DNA from: Bilifractor sp002394235
Lineage (GTDB): Bacteria; Bacillota; Clostridia; Lachnospirales; Lachnospiraceae
DNA: 64,000 nt
Direction: 5' to 3'
Assembly (NCBI RefSeq): GCF_052118845.1
Contig: NZ_JBQKGJ010000008.1
Span: forward strand, 54,756-118,755
The notes beneath the pieces are model-generated. The model saw nothing but the letters and a program-made list of their open reading frames with translations, had not been told where the DNA came from and searched no databases. Of the stretch, positions 16,939 to 24,656 are shown one piece after another. Within the stretch, counting starts at the first letter, position 1, and each line of letters begins with the position of its first letter. The translations under genes and the position numbers were made by a program.

Positions 16939-18189
16939 ATGAAAAGAAAAATATTAATAACGGCGATGTGCCTCATGGTAACGTTGTCTACCGCGGGATG
17001 CGGAGCATCTGGCGGAAAAAACACTGTACAGGAAACGTCACAGGAAACATCACAGGAAACATCATCGGACACGTCGGTGATCTCGTCTGGGTCTGACGGA
17101 GCAGAGGCGGCTTTATCCGTGTCTTCCTCCTCGGAAAGCCTTACGGATCAGATTCTCGCCGCTCCGGTCAGGGACGGGGATTTCAAGATCGCAGACGCGA
17201 TTACGCTGGGCAATTATAAGAAGCTGGACCTCACGAAGGAGATTCAGACCGTGACAGATCATGATATCACTTCCTATATTGAATCACAGATGACACCGGA
17301 GGAGGTGACAGACAAGAACGCGGCAGCGGCATTGGGAGATACTGTAGATATTGCCTATGAGGGGAAAATTGACGGGAAGGCTTTCGATGGCGGATCCAGT
17401 GACAGCTATGACCTTACCCTCGGATCCGGAAGCTTTATTGAGGGATTTGAAGACGGCGTGGTAGGAATGAAGAAAGGAGAAACGAAGGATCTGAAGCTTC
17501 GTTTTCCAGATAATTATTATTCCTCCGATCTTGCCGGAAAGGATGTCGTTTTTACTGTCACAGTAAATGCAATCAAAAGAACACCGGAGCTGACCGATGA
17601 CTGGGTAAAGAACTATACCAATAATTCGATCTCTGATGTTGCGGATTACAGGGAGTCTGTCAGGAAATCTCTGACACAGCAGGAAGAGGAAAAAGCAGAG
17701 TCCGAGCTTCAGGGAGAGGCGTGGAATCAGGTGCAGCAGGCCAGTGTCTATCATTTCCTGCCAAAGGAATATGTAAAGAACGGGGAAGAATCCTTCGAAG
17801 CCAATATCAAGTCAGAAGCGGAGAAATACGGTCTCTCGCTGGATGAATATATAGAGCAGTCCGGGATCGACCAGGATACTTACAGCAAACAGAAAGAACA
17901 GAATGGAAGGTATGCGGCCGCGAGTAAACTGCTGCTGGGTGCTCTGGTGAAGGCGGAGAAGCTTTCGGAGAACAGTCCGGCCTACCAGAAGGAACTGCAG
18001 AAGGCGGCGGATCTCTACGGCGTTTCTTCTGATGATCTGATCAGCAAAAACGGGAAGGATAACGTTTATAACTATGTTATGACAAATGTTGTGCTGGACC
18101 GGATTATCGGCTATGCTCGTGTAAAGGAAAAGAAGGTATCATCAGCTGAAAATACAGATCAGGATTTGACAGGTGATTACAATGGATAA
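16939..18189 (+). CDS. Lipoprotein FKBP-type peptidyl-prolyl isomerase (trigger-factor-like)
   Basis: A 416-residue lipoprotein with lipobox LSTAGC. After a Gln/Glu/Thr/Ser linker comes an FKBP-type domain (GDTVDIAYEGKIDGKAFDGG, IEGFEDGVVGMKKGE, FPDNYYSSDLAGKDVVF) and a C-terminal helical trigger-factor-like chaperone region. It likely folds exported proteins at the outer membrane face of the cell. Start at ATG 16939, 9 nt after AGGA; the open frame upstream lacks a signal peptide. The 3' end overlaps the next gene. Confidence 0.85.
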   Translation: MKRKILITAMCLMVTLSTAGCGASGGKNTVQETSQETSQETSSDTSVISSGSDGAEAALSVSSSSESLTDQILAAPVRDGDFKIADAITLGNYKKLDLTKEIQTVTDHDITSYIESQMTPEEVTDKNAAAALGDTVDIAYEGKIDGKAFDGGSSDSYDLTLGSGSFIEGFEDGVVGMKKGETKDLKLRFPDNYYSSDLAGKDVVFTVTVNAIKRTPELTDDWVKNYTNNSISDVADYRESVRKSLTQQEEEKAESELQGEAWNQVQQASVYHFLPKEYVKNGEESFEANIKSEAEKYGLSLDEYIEQSGIDQDTYSKQKEQNGRYAAASKLLLGALVKAEKLSENSPAYQKELQKAADLYGVSSDDLISKNGKDNVYNYVMTNVVLDRIIGYARVKEKKVSSAENTDQDLTGDYNG

Positions 18190-19180
18190 GGATAGAAACA
18201 TGAAGCCGGAGGAATTCCGGAAGAAGCTGCAGAGGATTCTTCAGAATGCCAACGATCTCGGGGGACATATAGAAAAAAATGATGTAAGTAAGTTTTTTGA
18301 GGAGGACGGTCTTTCTGCGGAACAGATGAACCTGGTGTATGATTTCCTGTTGTCAAAGAAAATCATTGTGGAAGGTATTGACAGGAAATTGCCATTGGAA
18401 GCGACAGGGGGATCAAATGAAGCGGCGGAGCCGGAGGCTTCCGATGATGAAAATGACGGCTATCTCTGGACGGACGAGGATCAGGCATGGCTGGAGGATT
18501 ATGCCGAAGAGCTGAGCGGGATTCGCGCGGAAGAGGACGGGGAATGGGAGCGCCTGGCGGAGGAATGCAAGAACGGAAGCACGGCGGCAAAGCGAAGGAT
18601 CTCGGAGCTCCTTCTTCCGGAGGTTGTCGAGACGGCAAAGCAGATGTATGAGCCCGGTGTGCACCTCTCAGATATGATACAGGAAGGCAGCCTGAGTCTG
18701 GTTCTGTATCTGGACGGGCTGGATCCCTCTGAGCTGACGGATCGTGAGAATGTGAGGCGAAAGCTTATGACAGAGGTCCGCGAGGGAATTCTGGCGATGC
18801 TGGAGGAGCAGCGGGACATCCATACACGGGATGAACGGATGGTGGAAAGAGTCGAGGATTTGAAGAGGAGTATCACGGCTCTGAAGGAACAGCTCGGCAG
18901 AAAGGTCTATGTCGATGAGCTGGCGGAGTATATGAATATTTCAGAAGATGAAGTGGAGGACATCCTCCGCCTGGCGGGAGAAAATATTCCGGAAGACGGG
19001 GGCGAACAGGGAGGTCCGGTCTCCGGTGCGGTTTCCGGAGAAGACGCGGGCGGAGCACTGTTTTCCGCGGAAACAGACAAAACCATGAAAAACGGCGCTT
19101 CTTACCGGACTTCCGGGGTTCCTGACCGGAAGGGAAGAAAGACTTTTTATAATCCGGCCGGTCGCATCCGGCGGAGATGA
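18182..19180 (+). CDS. Sigma-70-like protein lacking region 4
   Basis: A 332-residue acidic protein. Residues 1-60 resemble region 1.1 (EEFRKKLQRILQNANDLGG, then AEQMNLVYDFLLSKKIIV). Around 140-180, LLLPEVVETAKQM...LSDMIQEGSLSLVLYL resembles regions 2.1-2.2 of sigma-70. Residues about 235-265 (RKVYVDELAEYMNISEDEVEDILRL) resemble region 3. No region 4 helix-turn-helix and no convincing -10 reading segment are visible. It could be an RNA-polymerase-binding modulator rather than a full sigma factor. It overlaps the lipoprotein gene by 8 nt. ATG 18182 fits AGGTGA; a GTG at 18173 is possible. Confidence 0.65.
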   Translation: MDKDRNMKPEEFRKKLQRILQNANDLGGHIEKNDVSKFFEEDGLSAEQMNLVYDFLLSKKIIVEGIDRKLPLEATGGSNEAAEPEASDDENDGYLWTDEDQAWLEDYAEELSGIRAEEDGEWERLAEECKNGSTAAKRRISELLLPEVVETAKQMYEPGVHLSDMIQEGSLSLVLYLDGLDPSELTDRENVRRKLMTEVREGILAMLEEQRDIHTRDERMVERVEDLKRSITALKEQLGRKVYVDELAEYMNISEDEVEDILRLAGENIPEDGGEQGGPVSGAVSGEDAGGALFSAETDKTMKNGASYRTSGVPDRKGRKTFYNPAGRIRRR

Positions 19181-19227
19181 GAATTAAAAATCCAGGGTGA
19201 GATTTTTACAAGAGTATGGTTTGCCAA

Positions 19228-19258
19228 TTGAAAAAATACAGCCGTAAGAGTATATAAT
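19228..19258 (+). promoter_or_regulatory. Promoter-like sequence before the 19271 hairpin
   Basis: TTGAAA (19228-19233), a 19-bp spacer and TATAAT (19253-19258). The spacer is long, so strength is uncertain. A transcript from here would reach a strong terminator after about 60 nt. Confidence 0.4.
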
Positions 19259-19270
19259 GAGAGAAGTCAC

Positions 19271-19322
19271 TGCCGGAGCAGACATATGTCGGGGAGACAT
19301 GCCTGCTCCGGCATATTTTTTT
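19271..19322 (+). terminator. Strong terminator, possibly the end of a short RNA
   Basis: An 11-bp stem TGCCGGAGCAG / CTGCTCCGGCA (19271-19281 and 19303-19313) with an inner GTC/GAC stem, then TATTTTTTTT. It ends the 15-19.2 kb cluster and, if the promoter at 19228 is active, would end a transcript of about 60 nt. Confidence 0.85.
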
Positions 19323-19340
19323 AAAACTTCTAATTTCCTA

Positions 19341-19369
19341 TTGACAAACAGGACATTAATCCCTATAAT
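19341..19369 (+). promoter_or_regulatory. cysK-metY promoter
   Basis: A consensus TTGACA (19341-19346), 17-bp spacer and TATAAT (19364-19369). Transcription should begin near 19376, within the palindromic operator candidate. Confidence 0.9.
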
Positions 19370-19402
19370 CCTATATATCAGCTAGGAAATACGAGATATA
19401 GG
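19369..19402 (+). promoter_or_regulatory. Palindromic operator and ribosome-site stem at the cysK start
   Basis: TCCTA-N9-TAGGA (19369-19387) overlaps the transcription start. A poorer version, TCCTA-N8-CAGGA (19336-19353), straddles the -35 box. Separately, CCTATAT (19370-19376) can pair with ATATAGG (19396-19402), part of the leader peptide's ribosome site. The operator is a good candidate for the Rrf2 protein encoded at 22343-22777. Confidence 0.5.
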
Positions 19403-19415
19403 AGGTAACAAAAAT

Positions 19416-19490
19416 ATGAATCACCAGTTGAACAACCTTCCGGCTGTGAACGGAGACATGCGATGTTGTTGCCTCCGGTCGACAGAATAA
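19416..19490 (+). CDS. Cysteine-rich leader peptide (Cys-Cys-Cys) upstream of cysK
   Basis: A 24-codon open frame in the 5' leader of cysK, with its own ribosome site GGAGG (19401-19405) 10 nt before the ATG. It ends MRCCCLRSTE: three consecutive cysteine codons TGT TGT TGC at positions 17-19, seven codons before the stop. Tandem codons for the pathway's end product are the hallmark of attenuation leader peptides, and poly-Cys leaders controlling sulfur genes are known in actinobacteria. Ribosome stalling at low Cys-tRNA would change folding or exposure of the 165-nt segment before cysK. No T-tract terminator is visible there, so the mechanism may be translational or Rho-linked. Confidence 0.7.
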   Translation: MNHQLNNLPAVNGDMRCCCLRSTE

Positions 19491-19654
19491 TACAGCAGAA
19501 GAGAACAGAGAAGTGAACGGCAGACAAAGCCGGTGAGACAACGGTTAAGCGATGCAGGGTTTCCGGTAATGACGGATGAGCAGAACTTATCACAGAAGGA
19601 ACACAAACGGAACAATCATGAGATCCTCGGCAGAGGAAGAAAAGGAGATTTGAA

Positions 19655-20587
19655 ATGGCTAATATTTACAAGAACGCAACAGAACTGATCGGCAAGACAC
19701 CGCTGGTAGAGCTTACAAGCTTTGAGAAGGAGTACAACCTCGACGCGAGACTGCTGGTAAAGCTTGAGTACTTCAACCCGGCGGGAAGCGTCAAGGACAG
19801 AATCGCAAAATATATGATTGAGGATGCCGAGAAGTCCGGAAAGCTTCAGCCGGGCGGGACCATCGTAGAGCCGACCTCCGGAAACACCGGAATCGGTCTT
19901 GCGTCCGTAGCTGCTTCAAAGGGCTATAAGGTTATTCTGACAATGCCGGAGACCATGAGCGTTGAGCGACGCAATATCCTGAAAGCATACGGCGCACAGC
20001 TTGTTCTTACAGACGGAAGCAAGGGCATGACCGGTGCAATCGCAAAGGCAAAAGAGATTGTGGAAGCAACACCGGGAGCGGTTCTTACCGGACAGTTCGA
20101 CAACCCGGCAAACCCGAAGGCTCATTATGAGACGACCGGCCCGGAGATCTGGAACGATACCGACGGAGAGGTGGATTACTTCCTGGCAGGCATCGGAACA
20201 GGCGGAACCCTTACCGGAACAGGCAAATATCTGAAGGAGCAGAAGCCCGACGTTAAAGTGATCGCCATCGAGCCGACAACATCTCCGGTTCTTACGGAGG
20301 GCCATGGCGGACCGCATAAGATTCAGGGTATCGGCGCGGGATTTGTTCCGAGTATTCTGGATCAGAAGGTTTATGACGAAGTTATCACCGTTGATAACGA
20401 GGTTCCTTTCCAGACCGCAAAGGAACTGGCACATAAGGAGGGAATTCTGGTTGGAATTTCTTCCGGTGCGGCACTCTGGGCAGCTCTTCAGGTGGCAAAA
20501 CGTCCGGAAGCCAAGGGCAAGACAATCGTAGCGCTTCTCCCGGACAGCGGTGACAGATATTATTCAACCGCACTGTTTGAGAACTAA
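19655..20587 (+). CDS. cysK: O-acetylserine sulfhydrylase / cysteine synthase
   Basis: A 310-residue PLP enzyme making cysteine from O-acetylserine and sulfide. The PLP lysine is in GSVKDRIA (about residue 44), the substrate loop is TSGNTGIGLA, the phosphate-binding loop GIGTGGTLTG, and the C-terminal GISSGAALWAA is conserved. Start at 19655 with AAAAGGAGA. It is preceded by a leader peptide and followed by metY after a short tandem repeat, so both sulfide-fixing enzymes probably share one promoter. Confidence 0.96.
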   Translation: MANIYKNATELIGKTPLVELTSFEKEYNLDARLLVKLEYFNPAGSVKDRIAKYMIEDAEKSGKLQPGGTIVEPTSGNTGIGLASVAASKGYKVILTMPETMSVERRNILKAYGAQLVLTDGSKGMTGAIAKAKEIVEATPGAVLTGQFDNPANPKAHYETTGPEIWNDTDGEVDYFLAGIGTGGTLTGTGKYLKEQKPDVKVIAIEPTTSPVLTEGHGGPHKIQGIGAGFVPSILDQKVYDEVITVDNEVPFQTAKELAHKEGILVGISSGAALWAALQVAKRPEAKGKTIVALLPDSGDRYYSTALFEN

Positions 20588-20618
20588 TTAAGAAATATTA
20601 CGCAGACGAGAAAAGCAC

Positions 20619-20754
20619 GACAGCCGGCTGCAGGAGTGCAGAGATAGAATGTGTGACAGCCGGCTGCAGGAGTGCAGAGATGAAATGTGCGACAGCCGGC
20701 GTCACGAGTGCAGAGATGGAATGTGTGACAGCCGGCGGTGCAGAATTTGAGACA
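20619..20754 (+). repeat. 36-bp tandem repeat between cysK and metY
   Basis: Three full units and one partial, starting at 20619, 20655, 20691 and 20727. Units begin GACAGCCGGC and contain GAGTGCAGAGAT. In the first two units CTGCA-GGAG-TGCAG forms a small hairpin. The repeats fill most of the untranslated gap in what looks like one transcript. Confidence 0.85.
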
Positions 20755-20795
20755 CGGAGATTTTACCGATCAATCTGAATGACAGGAGAAAAAAT

Positions 20796-22097
20796 ATGAG
20801 CGAATTAGCAGATAGAAAGCTTCACTTCGAGACACTTGCCCTTCATGTAGGACAGGAGCAGGCAGATCCTTACACGGATTCCAGAGCAGTTCCGATTTAT
20901 CAGACATCGTCCTTTGTATTCCGCAACAGTGATCATGCAGAGGCAAGATTTGCGCTGAAGGACGCCGGCAATATCTACGGAAGACTGACAAACCCGACAG
21001 AGGATATTTTTGAGAGGCGTATTGCAGCTCTTGAGGGCGGAGTTGCGGCACTTGCCGTTGCATCCGGCGCAGCTGCCGTGACATACGCATTCCAGGCAGT
21101 CGCAAAGGCGGGCGATCACATTGTCTCCGCGAAGAACATTTACGGCGGCACCTACAACTTCCTTGCACACACCTTTGTTGATTACGGTGTTACCACTACA
21201 TTTGTAGATCCCTTTGATCTGAAGGCTGCGGAAGCGGCAATCAAAGAGAACACCAAGGCGCTCTACATCGAGACGCTTGGAAATCCGAACGGTGAAGTAG
21301 TGGATATTGAGGCATGGGCAAATATTGCTCATAAGCATGGTCTTCCGCTGATCATTGATAATACTTTTGCAACACCTTATCTGATTCGTCCGATCGAGTA
21401 TGGCGCTGATATCGTTGTTCATTCCGCGACAAAGTTCATCGGAGGACATGGAACCACCATCGGCGGCGTTATCATCGACGCGGGAAAATTTGACTATAAT
21501 TCTCCGAAGTGGCCGTGGCTGTCCACTCCGAACCAGTCCTATCATGGTCTCACCTTTGCCAAGGATACGGCTCCGGCGACAATTGCGACTTATATCCGCG
21601 CAATTATCCTTCGTGATGAGGGAGCTACGCTTTCACCGTTCCACGCATGGATTTTCCTGCAGGGCCTTGAGACACTGAGCCTTCGTGTGGAGCGTCAGGT
21701 TGAGAATACAAAGAAGGTTATTGAGTATCTGCAGACAAAACCGGAAGTTGAATCCATCAGCCATCCGGCTGCATCCAAGGATCCCGCACAGCAGGCACTT
21801 TACAAGAAGTATCTTCCGAACGGCGGCGGCTCGATTTTCACCTTCGATTTGAAGGGCGATGAGAGACATGCCAAGGATTTCATCGATCATCTGAAGCTGT
21901 TTAGTCTTCTCGCGAACGTAGCAGATGTAAAATCTCTAGTTATTCATCCGGCATCCACCACTCATTCTGAAGATAACGACGAAGAGCTTGCAGATCAGGG
22001 CATCAAGAAGAATACGATCCGCCTGTCCATCGGTACAGAGCATATCGATGATATCATTGCAGATCTTGAAGAGGCATTTCAGGCTGTAAAGCAGTAA
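20796..22097 (+). CDS. metY: O-acetylhomoserine sulfhydrylase
   Basis: A 433-residue Cys/Met-metabolism PLP enzyme that makes homocysteine from O-acetylhomoserine and sulfide. Hallmarks are YGRLTNPTEDIFERR near the N-terminus, SGAAAVTYAF, LIIDNTFATPYL and the PLP lysine in HSATKFIGGHGTTIGG. The length and long insert (PKWPWLSTPNQSYHG) are typical of this class rather than MetB/MetC. The ribosome site is CAGGAG. A terminator follows. Confidence 0.93.
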   Translation: MSELADRKLHFETLALHVGQEQADPYTDSRAVPIYQTSSFVFRNSDHAEARFALKDAGNIYGRLTNPTEDIFERRIAALEGGVAALAVASGAAAVTYAFQAVAKAGDHIVSAKNIYGGTYNFLAHTFVDYGVTTTFVDPFDLKAAEAAIKENTKALYIETLGNPNGEVVDIEAWANIAHKHGLPLIIDNTFATPYLIRPIEYGADIVVHSATKFIGGHGTTIGGVIIDAGKFDYNSPKWPWLSTPNQSYHGLTFAKDTAPATIATYIRAIILRDEGATLSPFHAWIFLQGLETLSLRVERQVENTKKVIEYLQTKPEVESISHPAASKDPAQQALYKKYLPNGGGSIFTFDLKGDERHAKDFIDHLKLFSLLANVADVKSLVIHPASTTHSEDNDEELADQGIKKNTIRLSIGTEHIDDIIADLEEAFQAVKQ

Positions 22098-22122
22098 GGA
22101 AAAAGCAAACGCAGAAGAAAGA

Positions 22123-22155
22123 ATGTCAGCCGGAGCTGTTGCGGCTGACATTTTT
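22123..22155 (+). terminator. Terminator after metY
   Basis: Stem TGTCAGCC / GGCTGACA with an 11-nt loop, followed by TTTTT. Confidence 0.85.
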
Positions 22156-22342
22156 ACTACTCGAATAGGAAGTGAGGCGCGGCTGCTTACACGAAGAGCA
22201 GACGGGCGGTGCGGGCGGCGATGGCAGAAGATGTGAACGGCTGCTGCTGTGTGGACGACGAGCAGACAGTTGAGTCGGGGCTGTGCACCGCTGAATCAGA
22301 CGATGGACTGTCAGGTGTGCCTGGTATGATGGAGGGAATAAA

Positions 22343-22777
22343 ATGAAAATATCTACAAAGGGAAGATACGCTCTGCGCATGATGCTGGATATTGCACAGC
22401 ATGATACGGGAGAACCGGTGAGAATCAAGGATATTTCCGCCAGACAGGATATCTCGCTGAAATATCTGGAACAGATCGTATCTGTATTGGTGCGCGCGAA
22501 CTATCTGCGCAGCATCCGCGGCCCGCAGGGCGGCTACCGGCTGACAAAGAGACCGGAGGAATATGTGGTCGGTGATATTCTCCGCCTGACGGAGGGAAGT
22601 CTCTCACCGGTGGAGTGTCTGTCGACAGATCGTAATGACTGTCCGCGCGCAGACAGCTGTGTGACACTGCGGATCTGGAAAGAACTGGATGAAGCGATCA
22701 GGAGTGTCGTGGACAAGTATACCCTTGAGGACCTCCTGAACTGGAGCGAACAGACGGTGAATAATTTCGTGATCTGA
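22343..22777 (+). CDS. Rrf2-family transcription regulator (CymR/IscR-like)
   Basis: A 144-residue winged-helix protein: MKISTKGRYALRMMLDIA, the recognition region DISLKYLEQIVSVLVRANYL, and the wing SIRGPQGGYRLTK. Three cysteines in ECLSTDRNDCPRADSC occupy the place where IscR-type members bind an Fe-S cluster; CymR-type members of Firmicutes lack a cluster and sense cysteine through CysK. Its location after cysK-metY and a palindrome over the cysK start suggest it represses that unit. GAGGGAATAAA precedes the ATG. Cluster-binding versus CymR-like sensing cannot be decided here. Confidence 0.9.
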   Translation: MKISTKGRYALRMMLDIAQHDTGEPVRIKDISARQDISLKYLEQIVSVLVRANYLRSIRGPQGGYRLTKRPEEYVVGDILRLTEGSLSPVECLSTDRNDCPRADSCVTLRIWKELDEAIRSVVDKYTLEDLLNWSEQTVNNFVI

Positions 22778-22856
22778 GAAGAGCAGCTGTGTTGTCTGCG
22801 CGTGTTACGGAATAAGATTACGGAAAAAATCGCATTCATGAGACTGACATGACGTG

Positions 22857-23681
22857 TCAGGTGGCCGAAGGCGCATCCGGAGTGCTGTGCTCTGCCGAAG
22901 CTGCCGCGCGGGCGGGAATGTCTCCGACTCCGCTGAGAACCGCGGACGGACGATAACCGTACATCCGGAGCGTGTCCGGGGTGGAAATGCCGGAAAGAAC
23001 CAGAACGGTGGACATACCGCTCTCCAGGCCGGAGATGATATCGGTATCCATGCGGTCGCCGATCATGACGGCATCGGCGGAATGGCAGTTCAGCATGCGC
23101 AGACCGGTGCGCATCATCAGGGGATTCGGCTTGCCGCAGAAATACGCCTTGACACCCGTAGCAATTTCAATCGGTGAAATAAGTGCGCCGCAGGCAGGAG
23201 CAATTCCATTCTCAATGGGACCGCTGACGTCGGCGCATGCCCCGATCAGCTTGGCGCCGCCGAGAACCAGGTTGCAGGCCTTGGTCAGAGAATCAAGGGA
23301 ATAATTGCGTCCTTCACCGACGACCACATAATCGGGATCCACATCATTCATCACGATGCCGGCGTCGTACAGAGCGTTCAGAAGACCGGCTTCGCCGATC
23401 ACATAGGCGGAGCAGCCGGGCGCCTGATCCTGAAGAAAAGCTGCAGTCGCCTGCGCGCTGGTATAGAAGTGCTCCTCGCCGACTTCAAGACCCATGCGGG
23501 CCATTTTTTGCTGCAGACCCTTCGGTGTCAGATTGGAGTTGTTGGTCAGAAAGAGAAATTTCTTGTCATTGTCCTTCAGCCAGTTGAGAAATTCCGGTAC
23601 GCCCGGCAGGATCTCGTTTCCGTGATAGATCACGCCGTCCATATCGGAGATAAAACCATGTATATTGTTGAAATCAATCAT
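22857..23681 (-). CDS. HAD-IIA family sugar-phosphate-type phosphatase (NagD-like)
   Basis: A 274-residue HAD hydrolase. Motif I is DMDGVIYHG (nucleophile and acid Asp), motif II FLTNNSN, the lysine in GKPNPLMM and motif IV VMIGDRMDTDI. The C2-type cap between motifs II and III identifies subclass IIA (NagD/AraL/PNPase-like), generally acting on small phosphorylated metabolites. The substrate is unknown. It stands alone and reads towards the Rrf2 gene. The ribosome site GGGAGGAAT precedes ATG 23681. Confidence 0.9.
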   Translation of the reverse strand: MIDFNNIHGFISDMDGVIYHGNEILPGVPEFLNWLKDNDKKFLFLTNNSNLTPKGLQQKMARMGLEVGEEHFYTSAQATAAFLQDQAPGCSAYVIGEAGLLNALYDAGIVMNDVDPDYVVVGEGRNYSLDSLTKACNLVLGGAKLIGACADVSGPIENGIAPACGALISPIEIATGVKAYFCGKPNPLMMRTGLRMLNCHSADAVMIGDRMDTDIISGLESGMSTVLVLSGISTPDTLRMYGYRPSAVLSGVGDIPARAAASAEHSTPDAPSAT

Positions 23682-23953
23682 TTTTCATATTCCTCCCGTT
23701 CGAAATATTACGTAGATGGGCTTTGCTGCAGCGCAGAACAGGTGAACCGTAAATGTAACCCGGGATCATCGCCGTTCCGTCGGCCATTGAAACAGCGCAG
23801 AACAGGCGAAGCCGCAGCTGGAGTTCTCCGTATCTCTCTATCTTAATCCTGCGGCAGGGATCTGTCCATGAGGAGTACGTCCGTTTTTACATACAGTTTA
23901 TTGAAGTGGAAAAGGTTGAAGCGGAGGTTGAAGCGGAAAATTTCAAAAAGTGA

Positions 23954-23982
23954 TTGACAGCCGGAAAACTGTGTTATATAAT
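23954..23982 (+). promoter_or_regulatory. tRNA-Gly promoter
   Basis: TTGACA (23954-23959), 17-bp spacer, TATAAT (23977-23982): a full consensus promoter 57 bp before the first tRNA. The stretch 23682-23953 holds no gene; a phrase CAGCGCAGAACAGG occurs twice in it (about 23732 and 23791). Confidence 0.9.
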
Positions 23983-24038
23983 CTTACACGTTGACACGGA
24001 ACAGCAGATTAGTTCTGATTCGTCCAAACTGTAGTGAT

Positions 24039-24109
24039 GCAGGTGTAGTTCAATGGTAGAACACCAGCCTTCCAAGCTGGATACGTGGGTTCGATTCCCA
24101 TCACCTGCT
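24039..24109 (+). tRNA. tRNA-Gly (anticodon TCC)
   Basis: A cloverleaf with acceptor GCAGGTG/CACCTGC, D-arm with TAGTTCAATGGTAGA, anticodon stem CCAGC/GCTGG around loop CTTCCAA, and T-arm GTGGGTTCGATTCCCAT. CCA is not encoded. Confidence 0.97.
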
Positions 24110-24151
24110 TGAACAGAGGAATATCATTCATTTCTGTTCTTAATTGAATAT

Positions 24152-24223
24152 GCGCGAGTGGCTCAGGGGTGGAGTACAACCTTGCCAAGGTTGGGGTCGC
24201 GGGTTCGAATCCCGTCTCGCGCT
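24152..24223 (+). tRNA. tRNA-Gly (anticodon GCC)
   Basis: Acceptor GCGCGAG/CTCGCGC, anticodon stem CAACC/GGTTG around loop TTGCCAA, and T-arm CGCGGGTTCGAATCCCG. It lies 42 nt after the first tRNA-Gly and ends at a shared terminator. CCA is not encoded. Confidence 0.95.
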
Positions 24224-24232
24224 GATCGAACA

Positions 24233-24273
24233 ATACCGGAAACCAGATGAAATGGGGCTTCCGGTATTTTTTT
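24233..24273 (+). terminator. Terminator of the tRNA-Gly pair
   Basis: Stem ATACCGGAA / TTCCGGTAT with a 16-nt loop and a T-run of seven that merges into repeat copy 3. Confidence 0.9.
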
Positions 24274-24366
24274 ACGCGAACAGTTAGCCGCAGCCGAATG
24301 CGAAGTATTCGTGTGCGGCGAGCGTCGCGATAGCGAGATAAAACTCGCGCAGCGTGTTTTATCTCG
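24271..24366 (+). repeat. 96-bp terminator-linked dispersed repeat, copy 3
   Basis: Same sequence as copy 1 apart from about three bases (for example CAGTTAGCC instead of CAGTGAGCC). It starts in the T-tract of the tRNA terminator. The minus-strand open frames across it are not genes: they run through both tRNAs. Confidence 0.9.
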
Positions 24367-24485
24367 TTGTCTCCGTATTTTCGAGATTTGTGTGCCATTT
24401 GCTTTCACTTTTTTTGTATTTGTATTAAGATAGAGACGTAACGTTTGGCGTTCGGATTTGTGTTACACGGAGAAAGGAGATCTAT

Positions 24486-24656
24486 ATGGCAGTATTAGAC
24501 GGATGTGAAGGAGCTAAGAAGACACCTGTATTACAGGAGGTCAAGTGCCCGGTATGCGGCGAGACCGTAGAGGTTTTCACGAAGGAGAGTATTCTCGCGG
24601 CGGACTCCAAGTGTGAGAAATGCGGGTATGTGTTTAAGGCCGGAGAGCATATCTGA
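24486..24656 (+). CDS. Small zinc-ribbon protein
   Basis: A 56-residue protein with two CxxC knuckles, CPVCG (near 22) and CEKCG (near 44), 18-20 residues apart, giving a classic zinc ribbon. Function unknown; such proteins can be nucleic-acid or protein adaptors. AAAGGAGATC lies 5 nt before the ATG. Its stop shares one base with the start of the next gene (TGATG), so the two are probably coupled. Confidence 0.8.
   Translation: MAVLDGCEGAKKTPVLQEVKCPVCGETVEVFTKESILAADSKCEKCGYVFKAGEHI

Noticed and set aside
20619..20754. CRISPR-like array between cysK and metY
   Set aside because: Units are contiguous 36-bp repeats with no unique spacers, and no cas genes are present.
24009..24398. A 129-codon minus-strand open frame with protein-like phrases
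   Set aside because: It runs antisense through both tRNA-Gly genes, the terminator and a 96-bp repeat; its sequence is the translated complement of those elements.
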